From an uncultured Selenomonadales bacterium (GTDB lineage Bacteria > Bacillota > Negativicutes > Selenomonadales > Selenomonadaceae), in assembly GCA_947165145.1 (NCBI GenBank), contig CAMUZG010000001.1:57145-121144 (forward strand): a DNA stretch of 64,000 nt, in the 5' to 3' direction. Under the pieces are notes generated by a model. That model worked only from the letters and a program-made list of their open reading frames with translations. It was not told the DNA's origin and ran no database searches. Positions 1 to 10,262 of the stretch are shown piece after piece (the stretch's first letter is position 1; every line of letters begins with the position of its first letter). The translations under genes and the position numbers were made by a program.

Positions 1-135
1 GTTGATCGCCCGTCGCTTGAAACGTCGAGACAACTTTAAATTTATTTTCCAACAAAAATATCGCTCCCCAAAAATTTTTTCAACGTCGCGCCATTTTATC
101 CGCTTGTCAACGGCTTGGCAACAGCAATCGTTTTG

Positions 136-164
136 TTTACAGGATTTTTTATCCGTGATAGAAT
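136..164 (+). promoter_or_regulatory. sigma70-type promoter candidate for ahcY (TTTACA-N17-TAGAAT)
   Basis: TTTACA at 136-141, 17-bp spacer, TAGAAT at 159-164, upstream of ahcY start at 199. Confidence 0.5.
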
Positions 165-198
165 TCGCCGAGACAAAGAAAGGAGCAGTTTACAAACT

Positions 199-1437
199 AT
201 GCAATCAATCATTAAGGACATCACGCTTGCGCCGAGCGGTCACGACAAAATCGAATGGGTCAAAAATTTTATGCCCGTCATGAGCGCAATCGACAGAGAA
301 TTTTCGCAGACAAAACCGTTCGCGGGCAAAAAAATTTCAATCACGTTGCACCTTGAGGCGAAGACGGCTTACATGGCGGAAGTCTTCATGCACGCGGGCG
401 CGGACGTCGTCATAACCGGCTCAAATCCGCTGTCGACGCAAGATGACGTTGCGGCGGCTCTCGTTGAAGACGGCGTAACTGTTTTCGCAACACACGGTTG
501 CACGCCCGAAGAGTACGACACTTACCTGAACAAGGCGGCTGATTTTGAGCCAGACATTTACATTGACGACGGCGGCGACTTCACCGAACTTTTGCACACC
601 ACGCGACGCGACGCGCTCAAAAATATTATCGGCGGTTCCGAAGAGACTACCACGGGCGTTTTGAGACTGCGTGCGCTTGAACGTCAAGGTAAGCTTGCCT
701 TCCCGATGATTGCCGCGAATGATGCCTATTGTAAATTCCTGTTCGATAATCGCTACGGCACGGGACAATCGACGTGGGACGGCATCATGCGCACGACGAA
801 TCTTGTTGTGGCGGGCAAAACTGTCGTTATCGCGGGCTACGGTTGGTGCGGCAAAGGCGGCGCAATGCGTGCTCGCGGACTCGGCGCGAATGTCATTGTC
901 ACCGAAGTCGACCCGATTAAAGCGATTGAGGCTGTCTTCGACGGTTTTCGCGTTATGCCGATGAGCGAGGCTGCCAAAGTCGGCGACATTTTCCTGACGT
1001 TGACTGGCGACAAAGACGTTATCACGGGCGAACATTTCCCGCTGATGAAAAACGGCGCAATGCTTGCCAACGCGGGACATTTTGACGTTGAAATCAACAT
1101 TCCGCAACTTGAGGCGCAATCCTTTAGCAGAAAAGTTGTCCGCAACAACGTCGAAGAATTTTTGCAGAGCGACGGGCGCAAAATTTATCTGCTCGCCGAA
1201 GGACGTTTGGTCAATCTTGCAAGTGGCGACGGTCATCCCGCCGAAATTATGGATTTGAGTTTCGCGGTACAATTTTTCAGCGTGGCGCACATTCTCCACA
1301 ATCACGGCAAACTTGAACGCAAAGTTTACCTAATGCCCGACGAAATCAACACGAAAATCGCGGAGATTAAGTTGGACTCAATCGGCGTGACAATCGACAC
1401 GCTTACCGACGAACAACGCGCTTATCTCGGTCTTTAA
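199..1437 (+). CDS. ahcY: adenosylhomocysteinase
   Basis: Translation contains SAHase core (STWDGIMRTTNLVVAGKTVVIAGYGWCGKGGAMRARGLGANVIVTEVDP); start ATG 199 (MQSIIKD) preferred over 115. Confidence 0.93.
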   Translation: MQSIIKDITLAPSGHDKIEWVKNFMPVMSAIDREFSQTKPFAGKKISITLHLEAKTAYMAEVFMHAGADVVITGSNPLSTQDDVAAALVEDGVTVFATHGCTPEEYDTYLNKAADFEPDIYIDDGGDFTELLHTTRRDALKNIIGGSEETTTGVLRLRALERQGKLAFPMIAANDAYCKFLFDNRYGTGQSTWDGIMRTTNLVVAGKTVVIAGYGWCGKGGAMRARGLGANVIVTEVDPIKAIEAVFDGFRVMPMSEAAKVGDIFLTLTGDKDVITGEHFPLMKNGAMLANAGHFDVEINIPQLEAQSFSRKVVRNNVEEFLQSDGRKIYLLAEGRLVNLASGDGHPAEIMDLSFAVQFFSVAHILHNHGKLERKVYLMPDEINTKIAEIKLDSIGVTIDTLTDEQRAYLGL

Positions 1438-1579
1438 TGCAAAATTTTTCCGAACGTCTGCGGACGCGTAAATCTATAAAAAAATTTTTTTCTGTTGCTT
1501 GCGGGCGGCAGATTTTTTTTATCGGCTTGTGCTATAATTGAGCGCGATTTAGAATTTTCAGCGAAGGAAGAGGGTCAAG

Positions 1580-3532
1580 TTGTCTGTCAGAAAAATTACT
1601 TTGATTTGCCTGGCGGGATTGGCATTGAATCTTATCAGCTCCACGGCGGCGAAATTTTTCAACCTGCCAATTTATCTGGACACGATCGGCACAATCTACA
1701 TCGCGGCACTGGGCGGCTACGTGCCAGGCATCGCGGTCGGTTTCTTCACGAATCTGATTAAAGCCGCATTTACCCCGTCAGAAATGTATTATTCCTCGGT
1801 GAGCGTGCTGATTGCGATTTTCACGACGTACGTCGCGCGGAAAGGCTTTTTCCAAAATTTCGTCAATGTGCTCCTGTTTATACCTGCACTGGCGGTTTTT
1901 ACGGGCATTTGCAGTTTGATTATCGAATCGTTCGTGAGACTGCCGAATTTCTCAAATTCCGCTGGCGAATTCGGAATGTACTTCTTGACGAATATCGTCT
2001 TATTCGAGTTGCTGGACAAAGGCGTGTCAGTCTTGGTTGCGTTCGCGTTAATGCAGTTCACTTCGCAGGAAATTAAAAATTCCTTCCACCTGCTGGGCTT
2101 AAAGCAAGCTCCGCTGTCCGACGACATGAAACGCATCATCAGCAAGCAAAGTTATCTGTCGTCGTCGTTGCGGACGAAAATGTTGTTGATTCTGATTTTA
2201 TGCTCGCTGTTCGTCTCGTTGTCAATCGCGACGATAAGTTACATGCTGTTCAAGACCGCCGCAATCGACGATAAAATCAAGTCGGTTGACGGATTGATTG
2301 CCGTTGCGATAAACGATATTAAAGCTGACCGCATCGACGATTATTTGAAACTCGGTTATGCCGCGCCCGATTATCGCGCTGTCGAACAAAAACTTTACGC
2401 CATAAAAAATAGTTCGCTCGCCATGAGATACCTTTACGTCTATCGAATCGAAGCGGACGGTTGTCACGTTGTCTTCGATTTGAATTCGTCGGACATTGTC
2501 GGTGATGAGCCTGGGCAAATCGTTCCGCTTGAAAAAGGCATGCAGAAATATCGCACCGATTTGATTGCTGGGCGTCCCGTTCCGCCGATAGTCACCAATG
2601 ATGAATACGGCTACTTGCTCACGCTCTACAAGCCGATGTACGATTACAACGGCAAATGTCAATGTTACGTGGCAATCGATTATTCCATGCAACACATGTC
2701 GGAATATCTGCACGATTTCGTTGTCAAGATGATCGCGCTGTTTATCGGTTGCTTCGTGTTCATCTTTGCGATAGGCTTTTCCTTCATTGAAAATAATATC
2801 ATCTTGCCGGTCAACACAATGGCTTATTGCGCCAAAAATTTTTCCTACGACGATTCAGTTGCTCGCACTCACAACGTCAAATTGATTCACGGCTTGAAGA
2901 TAAGGACGGGCGACGAGATTGAAAATTTGTACCAGGCACTTTTGCGGACGACGAAAAATATTTTGCGCTACGTGGAAAATTTGCAAGTCGCCAAAACTGA
3001 AGTCGCTGGCATGAAACTTCGAGTCCACGCGATGAACAATCTTGCCCGCAACGACGCAATGACTGGCGTAAAGAACAAGACGGCTTACAACGAGGACATT
3101 GCCAAGCTTAACGAAAAAATTTACAACAGCACCGCGAATTTCTGCATTGTGATGGTTGACGTGAACTTTCTCAAGCGAATCAACGATACCTACGGTCACG
3201 AGCACGGCAACGATTATCTGATAAACGCCTGCCGATTGGTTTGCGCGGTTTTCGGCGAAGAACATGTCTATCGTATCGGCGGCGACGAATTCGTCGTGAT
3301 TTTGGAGGGCGATAAAGTTTCGCTGTGCAAATATTTCGCGACGCAATTCAAATCCGAGATGGATCGAAAATTTAACAACGAGTCGCTCCAGCCGTGGGAA
3401 AAAATTTCTGCGGCAATCGGCGTTGCAACCTACGAAGCGGGCGTCGACAAAACTGCCGATGAAGTTTTCAAACGTGCTGATGCTCAAATGTACGCGAACA
3501 AATTGGCGATGAAGGCAAACAGACGGGATTAG
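1580..3532 (+). CDS. membrane diguanylate cyclase (multi-TM N-terminus, extracellular sensor, GGDEF)
   Basis: TTG start; GGDEF motif YRIGGDEFVVIL; hydrophobic N-terminal segments; HAMP-like linker. Confidence 0.85.
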   Translation: MSVRKITLICLAGLALNLISSTAAKFFNLPIYLDTIGTIYIAALGGYVPGIAVGFFTNLIKAAFTPSEMYYSSVSVLIAIFTTYVARKGFFQNFVNVLLFIPALAVFTGICSLIIESFVRLPNFSNSAGEFGMYFLTNIVLFELLDKGVSVLVAFALMQFTSQEIKNSFHLLGLKQAPLSDDMKRIISKQSYLSSSLRTKMLLILILCSLFVSLSIATISYMLFKTAAIDDKIKSVDGLIAVAINDIKADRIDDYLKLGYAAPDYRAVEQKLYAIKNSSLAMRYLYVYRIEADGCHVVFDLNSSDIVGDEPGQIVPLEKGMQKYRTDLIAGRPVPPIVTNDEYGYLLTLYKPMYDYNGKCQCYVAIDYSMQHMSEYLHDFVVKMIALFIGCFVFIFAIGFSFIENNIILPVNTMAYCAKNFSYDDSVARTHNVKLIHGLKIRTGDEIENLYQALLRTTKNILRYVENLQVAKTEVAGMKLRVHAMNNLARNDAMTGVKNKTAYNEDIAKLNEKIYNSTANFCIVMVDVNFLKRINDTYGHEHGNDYLINACRLVCAVFGEEHVYRIGGDEFVVILEGDKVSLCKYFATQFKSEMDRKFNNESLQPWEKISAAIGVATYEAGVDKTADEVFKRADAQMYANKLAMKANRRD

Positions 3533-3668
3533 AGTCTTTTGTTTAATCCGGCAGTGACGGTTCTTTTTCCGTCTGACGTTAAGTCTTGTCAGCCGAAAAA
3601 ATTCCTCGTCACATGATAATTTGAATTCGCCAACAGACCCTAGTCCCAAAAATTTTGGAGGAAAAGCC

Positions 3669-4616
3669 TTGAAGATTGCGTTCTTTGATTCGGGAATCGG
3701 CGGACTGAGCGTCCTGCACCACGCAATGAAAATTCTGCCGCACGAAGAATTTATCTTCTTTGCGGACGAAGACAACGTTCCTTACGGCACAAAATCGCCG
3801 CAGGAAGTCTTGCGTTTCGTCGACACGGCTTTTGAATTTTTAATCGCGCAGGACGTTTCAGCAATCGTCGTGGCGTGCAACACGGCAACATCAGTCGCGG
3901 TAAAAAAAATGCGCGAAAAATATTCGCTACCGATAATCGGCATGGAGCCCGCGTTGAAAGTCGCGCTCGACACTTTTCCCGACCGAAAAGTTTTAGTGGC
4001 TGCCACGGCAATAACAATCACGGGCGAAAAAATTCGTCGGCTCATCAGCAGATTGCACGCGGAAAATTTGACGGAACTTAAAGCGTTGTCGCGGCTAGTC
4101 GAATTCGCGGAGCGGCAAGAATTTTCGTCGGCGGCAGTGGAAAATTATCTGCGCGGCGAACTGAGCGATTGCGATTGGGAAAAATTTTCGTCGCTGGTAT
4201 TGGGTTGCACGCACTTCAATTACTTCAAGGACACGTTCAGAAAAATTTTGCCTGCTCACGTAAAAATTTTGGACGGGAACGCCGGCACCGTCAACGAACT
4301 AATCAGACGAACGAAATTGAATCCTGTGACGACTTCAAGCGCGGTCAACGACTTCGGCAGTTGCAACATTGCGGCGCGCTCACTGGATGCAACGTCACGT
4401 TGCCCTGCTCACGTAAAAATTTTGGACGGGAACGCCGGCACCGTCAACGAACTAATCAGACGAACGAAATTGAATCCTGTGACGACTTCAAGCGCGGTCA
4501 ACGACTTCGGCAGTTGCAAATTTTTTTATTCGGGACGACTCGTGACGGACGCCGCCGAGCTTGCCGCACTGAAAAAATTTTTGCAACGTCTCGACGAAAT
4601 GGAGGACATATCATGA
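3669..4616 (+). CDS. murI: glutamate racemase with in-frame 51-aa internal duplication
   Basis: FDSGIGGLSVLHHAMK, FADEDNVPYG, VVACNTATSVA, LVLGCTHF motifs; TTG start 3669 after GGAGG. Confidence 0.9.
   Translation: MKIAFFDSGIGGLSVLHHAMKILPHEEFIFFADEDNVPYGTKSPQEVLRFVDTAFEFLIAQDVSAIVVACNTATSVAVKKMREKYSLPIIGMEPALKVALDTFPDRKVLVAATAITITGEKIRRLISRLHAENLTELKALSRLVEFAERQEFSSAAVENYLRGELSDCDWEKFSSLVLGCTHFNYFKDTFRKILPAHVKILDGNAGTVNELIRRTKLNPVTTSSAVNDFGSCNIAARSLDATSRCPAHVKILDGNAGTVNELIRRTKLNPVTTSSAVNDFGSCKFFYSGRLVTDAAELAALKKFLQRLDEMEDIS
4251..4366 (+). repeat. 116-bp direct repeat copy 1 inside murI
   Basis: cctgctcacgtaaaaattttggacggg...ttcggcagttgcaa, repeated at 4404-4519 (offset 153 bp). Confidence 0.97.
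4363..4403 (+). repeat. 41-bp dispersed element (copy A), between the murI direct repeats
   Basis: gcaacattgcggcgcgctcactggatgcaacgtcacgttgc; 37/41 identical to 50897-50937. Confidence 0.85.
4404..4519 (+). repeat. 116-bp direct repeat copy 2 inside murI
   Basis: Matches 4251-4366 with no difference seen; 153-bp offset keeps frame. Confidence 0.97.
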
Positions 4617-5269
4617 AAATTTATCGCGCGGCGATTTTCGACATGGACGGCACGTTGACTGACACGCTCGCCGATTTGCACGACAGCGTTAATGAGATGT
4701 TGGCTCATTACAATTTCCCATTGCGAACGCTTGATGAAGTTCGACAATTCGTCGGCAACGGTGCGCGTAAGCTGATGATTCGCAGTTTGCCCGCCGATAA
4801 GGAAAATTTTGTCGACGAGGCGTTGAAATTTTATGACGGCTGTTACGCCCGCAACTGCTTGAATAAAGTCGCGCCTTACGTCGGGATTATGGAAATGCTT
4901 GCGGCGTTGCAGTCGAAAAAAATTCCGCTCGGTATCTGCACGAACAAGCAACACTTTGCGGCTGTCGCGATTGCTGAAAAAATTCTTGCGCCGATAAAAT
5001 TTTCATGCGTGAGCGGCGACGAACCCAATCAACCGCGAAAACCTAATCCGACTCGTGCGCTTGCTTGTGCCGAAAAATGTTCCGTCGCGCCCGAAGACGT
5101 TGCCTACCTCGGCGACACTGCCATTGACATCGAGACGGCGATTAACGCGGGATTTTTGGCTGTCGGCGTGACGTGGGGCTTTCGTCCGCGAAGTGAGCTT
5201 GTCGACAGCGGCGCACAAATTATTATCGACCATCCGCATGAACTGTTGGAGCGTGTTAATTTCGGCTGA
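4613..5269 (+). CDS. HAD-superfamily phosphatase (phosphoglycolate phosphatase-like)
   Basis: FDMDGTLTDTLADLHDSV, GICTNK, YLGDTAIDIETAINAGF; ATGA overlap with murI stop. Confidence 0.87.
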   Translation: MKIYRAAIFDMDGTLTDTLADLHDSVNEMLAHYNFPLRTLDEVRQFVGNGARKLMIRSLPADKENFVDEALKFYDGCYARNCLNKVAPYVGIMEMLAALQSKKIPLGICTNKQHFAAVAIAEKILAPIKFSCVSGDEPNQPRKPNPTRALACAEKCSVAPEDVAYLGDTAIDIETAINAGFLAVGVTWGFRPRSELVDSGAQIIIDHPHELLERVNFG

Positions 5270-5288
5270 AATATTTGCAATCAAAAAT

Positions 5289-5318
5289 CCCCGCCATTTG
5301 ACGGGGAATTTTTTTTGC
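5289..5318. terminator. bidirectional Rho-independent terminator between phosphatase gene and galE
   Basis: ccccgccatttgacgggg flanked by A and T tracts. Confidence 0.75.
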
Positions 5319-5328
5319 GGAAGTCAAT

Positions 5329-6318
5329 TCAATCGTCGTAACCGCGCGGGTGTTTAACGTGCCAATTCCAAGCCGTCGCGATAATTTTTTCAACGTCGTC
5401 GAAACGTGGCGTCCAGCCCAAAATTTTACGAGCCTTCTCGCCCGAAGCAATCAATCGCGCAGGATCTCCTGGTCGACGTTCGCCAAACTCAGTCTTGATT
5501 TTTTGAGCAGTGACTTTCTCCGCCGCGTCGATAATTTCTTTGACGCTGAAGCCGTGACCCGTGCCCAAGTTGAAAAAATTCGACTCGCCGCCGCCGCGCA
5601 GATAATTCAGTGCGCAAAGATGAGCCGCCGCCAAATCGATGACGTGAATGTAATCGCGAATGCAAGTGCCGTCGGGCGTTGGGTAGTCGGTGCCGAAAAC
5701 CGTGATGTGGTCGCGCTTGCCGAGCGGTACCTGCAGAATCAGCGGAATCAAATGCGTTTCAGGGTGATGATCTTCGCCGAGTGAGCCGTCTTCAATCGCG
5801 CCGCTTGCATTGAAATATCGCAGACTGACGAATCGGACACCGTGAGCCGCGCTGACTCGACGTATCATCATTTCCATAATCAGTTTCGAGTCGCCATAAG
5901 GATTGACGGGAAAAGTTGCGTCACCTTCGTCAATCGGAATTCGTTCGGGTTCGCCGTAAACCGCCGCGCTTGAGCTGAAAATAATTTTGTCGACGCCGCA
6001 CTCCGTCATTGCCTCCAACAAAATTTGCATGCCGTAAACGTTGTTGTTGAAGTACTTCAGCGGCTTAACGACGCTTTCACCAGCCTCAATGAACGCCGCA
6101 AAGTGGAAGACAGCCTCAACGTGATTTTCGGCGAAAATTTTTTTCAACGCGCTTTTGTCTCTGATGTCGCACTCGTAAAGCTTGACGGCAGGATTAATTG
6201 CGGCACGATGACCTTTGACAAAGTTGTCGGCAATGATGACGTCTTCGCCCGCCGCGACGAGTTGATGAACAGTGTGCGAACCGATATAGCCCGCGCCACC
6301 GCAAACCAGTACAGCCAT
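5329..6318 (-). CDS. galE: UDP-glucose 4-epimerase
   Basis: MAVLVCGGAGYIGSHTVHQLVAAGEDVIIADNF, SSSAAVYGEPERIPI, YFNASGA. Confidence 0.93.
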   Translation of the reverse strand: MAVLVCGGAGYIGSHTVHQLVAAGEDVIIADNFVKGHRAAINPAVKLYECDIRDKSALKKIFAENHVEAVFHFAAFIEAGESVVKPLKYFNNNVYGMQILLEAMTECGVDKIIFSSSAAVYGEPERIPIDEGDATFPVNPYGDSKLIMEMMIRRVSAAHGVRFVSLRYFNASGAIEDGSLGEDHHPETHLIPLILQVPLGKRDHITVFGTDYPTPDGTCIRDYIHVIDLAAAHLCALNYLRGGGESNFFNLGTGHGFSVKEIIDAAEKVTAQKIKTEFGERRPGDPARLIASGEKARKILGWTPRFDDVEKIIATAWNWHVKHPRGYDD

Positions 6319-6415
6319 AAAAATTCCTCCAAAAAGTTTTTGTCGCGCAGAATTTATCACGGCACGGTTTTAAATGCAACCGACAAGTCCCAAATTGCGT
6401 GCTTGCAAATTACTG

Positions 6416-6443
6416 TTGCAAAGTGTAAAAAGTATGATAAAAT
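6416..6443 (+). promoter_or_regulatory. promoter candidate for mreB (TTGCAA-N16-TAAAAT)
   Basis: Hexamers at 6416-6421 and 6438-6443, about 50 bp upstream of mreB start. Confidence 0.5.
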
Positions 6444-6495
6444 GATTTCGCTTAGCGCAGGCATAACTTATCCTAAGAAGGGAGCAATTTGACAG

Positions 6496-7536
6496 ATGTG
6501 GGGTTTTTTTGGCGGTTTATCGCACGACATGGGAATTGACCTGGGAACGGCGAATACTCTCGTTCACGTCAAAGGTCGTGGAATCGTCCTGCGTGAACCT
6601 TCAGTCGTTGCGATAAAAAGTGATACGGGCGAAGTGCTTGCCGTCGGCGAAGAGGCAAAGCAAATGATTGGTCGCACGCCCGGCAATATAATCGCGATTC
6701 GTCCGATGAAAGACGGCGTCATTGCCGATTTCGACGTGACTCAAGCGATGCTTCGCTACTTTATCCGCAAGGCAATGAATTCAAAATCATTCGTGCGTCC
6801 GCGAGTTGTCGTCGGTGTTCCGTCCGGCGTCACTGAAGTTGAAAAACGTGCCGTAATTGACGCGGCAACTCAAGCGGGGGCTCGTGAAGCTTACCTTATC
6901 GAAGAACCGATGGCGGCGGCTATCGGCGCAGGTCTTCCCGTCGAGGAGGCAACCGGCAATATGGTCGTCGACATAGGCGGCGGCACAACCGAAATCGCAG
7001 TCATATCGCTCGGCGGTATCGTCACAAGCTGTTCAATCCGTATCGGCGGCGACGAAATGGACTCGTCAATTATCCAATATATTCGCCGCATGTACAGCTT
7101 AATGATTGGTGAGCGCACTGCCGAGGAGATTAAAATTTCAATCGGCACCGCAATGTTGACAACCGACAAAGATAAAAAAATGCCCGTCCGTGGACGCGAT
7201 TTGGTCACAGGTTTGCCGAAAAATATCGAAGTCAAATCCAGCGAAATTCGCGAGGCTCTCAGCGATCCGATTTTCAAAATCGTCGACGCGGTTAAAAGCA
7301 CTCTCGAAAAAACTCCGCCTGAACTTGCGGCGGACGTTATGGATCACGGTATCATGATGACGGGCGGCGGCGCACTCCTTGCAAACTTGGACAAACTGCT
7401 TGCAAAGGAAACCGGTATGCCGGTTATCGTTGCTGATGACGCCTTGAGCTGCGTTGGCGAAGGTACAGGTCGTTCGCTTGAAAATGTGAACCTTCTTAAA
7501 CGCGTCGTCATGACATCTAAAAAGTTGAGACAATGA
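6496..7536 (+). CDS. mreB: rod shape-determining protein MreB/Mbl
   Basis: [47 protein letters not shown]; followed by mreC and mreD. Confidence 0.94.
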   Translation: MWGFFGGLSHDMGIDLGTANTLVHVKGRGIVLREPSVVAIKSDTGEVLAVGEEAKQMIGRTPGNIIAIRPMKDGVIADFDVTQAMLRYFIRKAMNSKSFVRPRVVVGVPSGVTEVEKRAVIDAATQAGAREAYLIEEPMAAAIGAGLPVEEATGNMVVDIGGGTTEIAVISLGGIVTSCSIRIGGDEMDSSIIQYIRRMYSLMIGERTAEEIKISIGTAMLTTDKDKKMPVRGRDLVTGLPKNIEVKSSEIREALSDPIFKIVDAVKSTLEKTPPELAADVMDHGIMMTGGGALLANLDKLLAKETGMPVIVADDALSCVGEGTGRSLENVNLLKRVVMTSKKLRQ

Positions 7537-8639
7537 GCAATAAAGTTCGCAAAGAAAAAAAGACAGGTCAAAAAATTATCGCGCTGATTGTTGTTTTCGT
7601 CAGCGTGTTTTGTTGTGTATTCTTCGCTGCCCGTGGCAAATTCTCAACGCCCGTCGCCAACAACGCCGCAATGACTGTCATGTCGCCCTTTCAACGCGCA
7701 TTTGCTTGGGTCGGCAGTCAGTTGACATTCATAAGAAACACCGTCACTGAAATGTCGCAACTGCACGAGCAAAACGAACAGCTCCGCAAGGAAGTCGAGA
7801 TACTTCGCGCGCAGAATTTAACGGCGTCGGAATACGCGTCAGAAAATCAGCGGCTCAGAAGTTTGCTTGACTACAAGCAGGCGGCAGTTCAATTCGATTT
7901 GGTTGCGGCAAGCGTAATTGGTCGCGAGTCGGCATCATGGTCAAGCGTGATTCTGATTAATCGCGGAACATTGGACGGCGTAGCGAACAATATGCCCGTC
8001 GTCACGGAACTCGGTTTAGTCGGTCACGTCATGGAATCAAGCTTGAACAGCGCGAAAGTTCAGCTGATGATTGATCCGCGTTCATCGGTCGGCACGTTGA
8101 TTCAGCGTCCCGGATCGCGCGTTGCCGGTATTGTCGAAGGCGACATCAAAAATCCCGCTCACCCGCGCATGGTCAACATCCCGAAAGATTCTGACGTCAA
8201 AGTTGATGATATGGTCGTCACGTCGGGATTCGGCGGCGTCTACCCGAAAGGGCTTGTCGTCGGCAAAGTCGTTGCAATTCACAACGAGGAAGGCGGTCTG
8301 TTGCAGTTCGCGGAAATTGAAACGTCGGTTGACTTCCAAAAATTAGAAGACGTTGCAGTAATCGTCGCGTCACGAGAAGCACCGCCCGAACCGATTCAAC
8401 CGCCCGCGCAGACGCCAGGTACCGAAACAAATCCTTATGAGACGGCAGAAAAACTTCAGGCGGCGAAACAACAGATTTTGGACGCACAACAGCAAGTTCA
8501 AGACGCACAGCAGAAACAACTTCGCGATGCGCGTGAACAGGCTGGACTTCCCGTCGCTGACGAACAATCAAGACTTCCCGCTGATGATGAACCGCTTGAG
8601 CGTGAAGATTATCGGTCGTTCGAGGGGGCGACGCGATGA
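7533..8639 (+). CDS. mreC: rod shape-determining protein MreC with long Gln-rich C-terminal tail
   Basis: Single N-terminal TM, coiled coil, MreC core; overlaps mreB stop by ATGA. Confidence 0.88.
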   Translation: MSNKVRKEKKTGQKIIALIVVFVSVFCCVFFAARGKFSTPVANNAAMTVMSPFQRAFAWVGSQLTFIRNTVTEMSQLHEQNEQLRKEVEILRAQNLTASEYASENQRLRSLLDYKQAAVQFDLVAASVIGRESASWSSVILINRGTLDGVANNMPVVTELGLVGHVMESSLNSAKVQLMIDPRSSVGTLIQRPGSRVAGIVEGDIKNPAHPRMVNIPKDSDVKVDDMVVTSGFGGVYPKGLVVGKVVAIHNEEGGLLQFAEIETSVDFQKLEDVAVIVASREAPPEPIQPPAQTPGTETNPYETAEKLQAAKQQILDAQQQVQDAQQKQLRDAREQAGLPVADEQSRLPADDEPLEREDYRSFEGATR

Positions 8640-9130
8640 AAGTTATCGGGCTGTGGGCAATGTTGCTCATTATCTGCTACGCCCTGCAAACGTCGCTGTT
8701 GCCGCTGTTGAGTTTCGACGGTTTTAGCGCAAATCTCATGATTCTGCTGACGAGTTCGGTCGCGTACCTTTGCGGTCACAAGCGCGGCGTATTTTTTGGC
8801 TTTGTTGCGGGATTGTTGCAGGATTTGACGGCGGGAAGTTATTTCGGTTTGGCAACGTTCAGCTACATGACAATCGGGCTTATTTTCGGGAAATGTTCCG
8901 TCAATCTCTTCCGCGACCAATCAATTTTGCCGGTGATAAGCGCAATTCCCGCGCTCGCCGTGCACTTTGCCATAACGATAATTTTTTTGCTGATGTTGGG
9001 GCACCACGTCGATTTTATGCGTTTCATGAAATTTGATTTCTGGCCTGCGGCGATAATGCAAGTGTTGCTGGCGTATCCTGTGCACAGGCTTGTTCACGCG
9101 GTTAATCGTTACGCCAAAGAACACCGCTGA
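8636..9130 (+). CDS. mreD: rod shape-determining protein MreD
   Basis: Hydrophobic protein of about 165 aa directly after mreC, ATGA overlap. Confidence 0.82.
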   Translation: MKVIGLWAMLLIICYALQTSLLPLLSFDGFSANLMILLTSSVAYLCGHKRGVFFGFVAGLLQDLTAGSYFGLATFSYMTIGLIFGKCSVNLFRDQSILPVISAIPALAVHFAITIIFLLMLGHHVDFMRFMKFDFWPAAIMQVLLAYPVHRLVHAVNRYAKEHR

Positions 9131-9161
9131 ATTAAAATTTTTTTGGAAGAAGGAGATTCTG

Positions 9162-9452
9162 TTGAAAGTAACCGAACAGGACATCAAGACCGTAGCGAGT
9201 TTGTCGCGCTTGCGGATTCGTGACGAGGAAAAAGCCGAAGTCACTGCGCAACTCGACAAATTTTTAACGTACGTCGAAAACTTACAGGCAATCGACACGA
9301 CGAACATTGAGCCGACAACCTACGCGCTGCCTATGCAAAATGTTTTTCGCGCGGACATCGTCAAACCGTCGCTCGATAGAGATTCAGCACTGTCAAACGC
9401 GCCGCTCAAAGAAGACGGCTATTTTAAAGTTCCTAGAGTATTGGAGGCTTAA
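9162..9452 (+). CDS. gatC: Asp-tRNA(Asn)/Glu-tRNA(Gln) amidotransferase subunit GatC
   Basis: TEQDIKTVASLSRLRI...TTYALPMQNVFRADIVKPSLDRDSALSNAP; TTG start after AAGGAG. Confidence 0.9.
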   Translation: MKVTEQDIKTVASLSRLRIRDEEKAEVTAQLDKFLTYVENLQAIDTTNIEPTTYALPMQNVFRADIVKPSLDRDSALSNAPLKEDGYFKVPRVLEA

Positions 9453-9454
9453 AC

Positions 9455-10261
9455 ATGAAAAAATTTTTGGGTGCAACGTTCCTGGCGGGGACAATGCTTT
9501 TCAACACGGCGACTGCGGCTCCCGCTCCCGCTGACCGCGAAACTGTTTATCAAGTCGCGCTGTTGCAATCGTTGACAATGGGCTATTTCGACGGCTCTGT
9601 CACTGTCAAAGAACTCAAGAAGCATGGCGACACGGGTATCGGCACTTTCACGGGGCTTGACGGCGAAATGATCGTCCTTGACGGCGTCGTCTACCGCGCA
9701 AATCGTGATTGCAAGATAAACGTCATGAACGACAAGGACGGCGTGCCCTTCTCGAACGTCACGTTTTTCGACAAAGATTTTTCGGTCAAGCTCAGCAACG
9801 TTGCCGACAAAGAATCGCTCGAAAAAATTTTGAACGAACAGGTCAACAAACACGGGCGCAACAGTTTTTACATGATTAAACTTAGCGGCACCTTCAACGA
9901 AATTTTAGTCCGCAGTGAGAGCGGCTCGAAAGAACCTTATCCGACTTTGGTCGAGGCTTTGAAGACTCAAAACGAAGTCACGCGCCAAAACATCAGCGGC
10001 ACGATTGTCGGCTTGTACTGCCCCGATTTCATGAGCTCGCTTAATTCTGTCGGCTGGCATTTCCACTTCATTTCGGCTGACAAAACATACGGCGGACATG
10101 TTCTCGGCTTGAATTTGAAGAGCGGCGAAGTTCAATTCGACAAAACCGACAGCTTGGACGTAAAATTGCCGAAGAAAAATAATTTCCACACGCTGAACTT
10201 CAACCAAGACTTGAAGGAAGAAATTCGCATTGCGGAGCAGGACAGTCAGGGAGGCAAATGA
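9455..10261 (+). CDS. budA: alpha-acetolactate decarboxylase with N-terminal signal peptide
   Basis: [58 protein letters not shown] and GGHVLG histidine motifs; [22 protein letters not shown] signal-like. Confidence 0.87.
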   Translation: MKKFLGATFLAGTMLFNTATAAPAPADRETVYQVALLQSLTMGYFDGSVTVKELKKHGDTGIGTFTGLDGEMIVLDGVVYRANRDCKINVMNDKDGVPFSNVTFFDKDFSVKLSNVADKESLEKILNEQVNKHGRNSFYMIKLSGTFNEILVRSESGSKEPYPTLVEALKTQNEVTRQNISGTIVGLYCPDFMSSLNSVGWHFHFISADKTYGGHVLGLNLKSGEVQFDKTDSLDVKLPKKNNFHTLNFNQDLKEEIRIAEQDSQGGK

Positions 10262-10262
10262 T

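Noticed and set aside
421-1305. 294-aa - strand ORF opposite ahcY
   Set aside because: Antisense shadow of a well-supported housekeeping gene.
2855-3775. 306-aa - strand ORF opposite the GGDEF gene and murI start
   Set aside because: Antisense shadow; overlaps two supported genes on the other strand.
4363-4403. Integron attC site for the 41-bp element
   Set aside because: Has a small palindrome, but I could not place R'/R'' core sites (RYYYAAC/GTTRRRY) with proper spacing, and no integrase is nearby.
4169-4612. N-terminal extension of ORF 4169-5269 in the alternate frame of murI
   Set aside because: The phosphatase starts at ATG 4613; the upstream part is an out-of-frame reading of the murI duplication.
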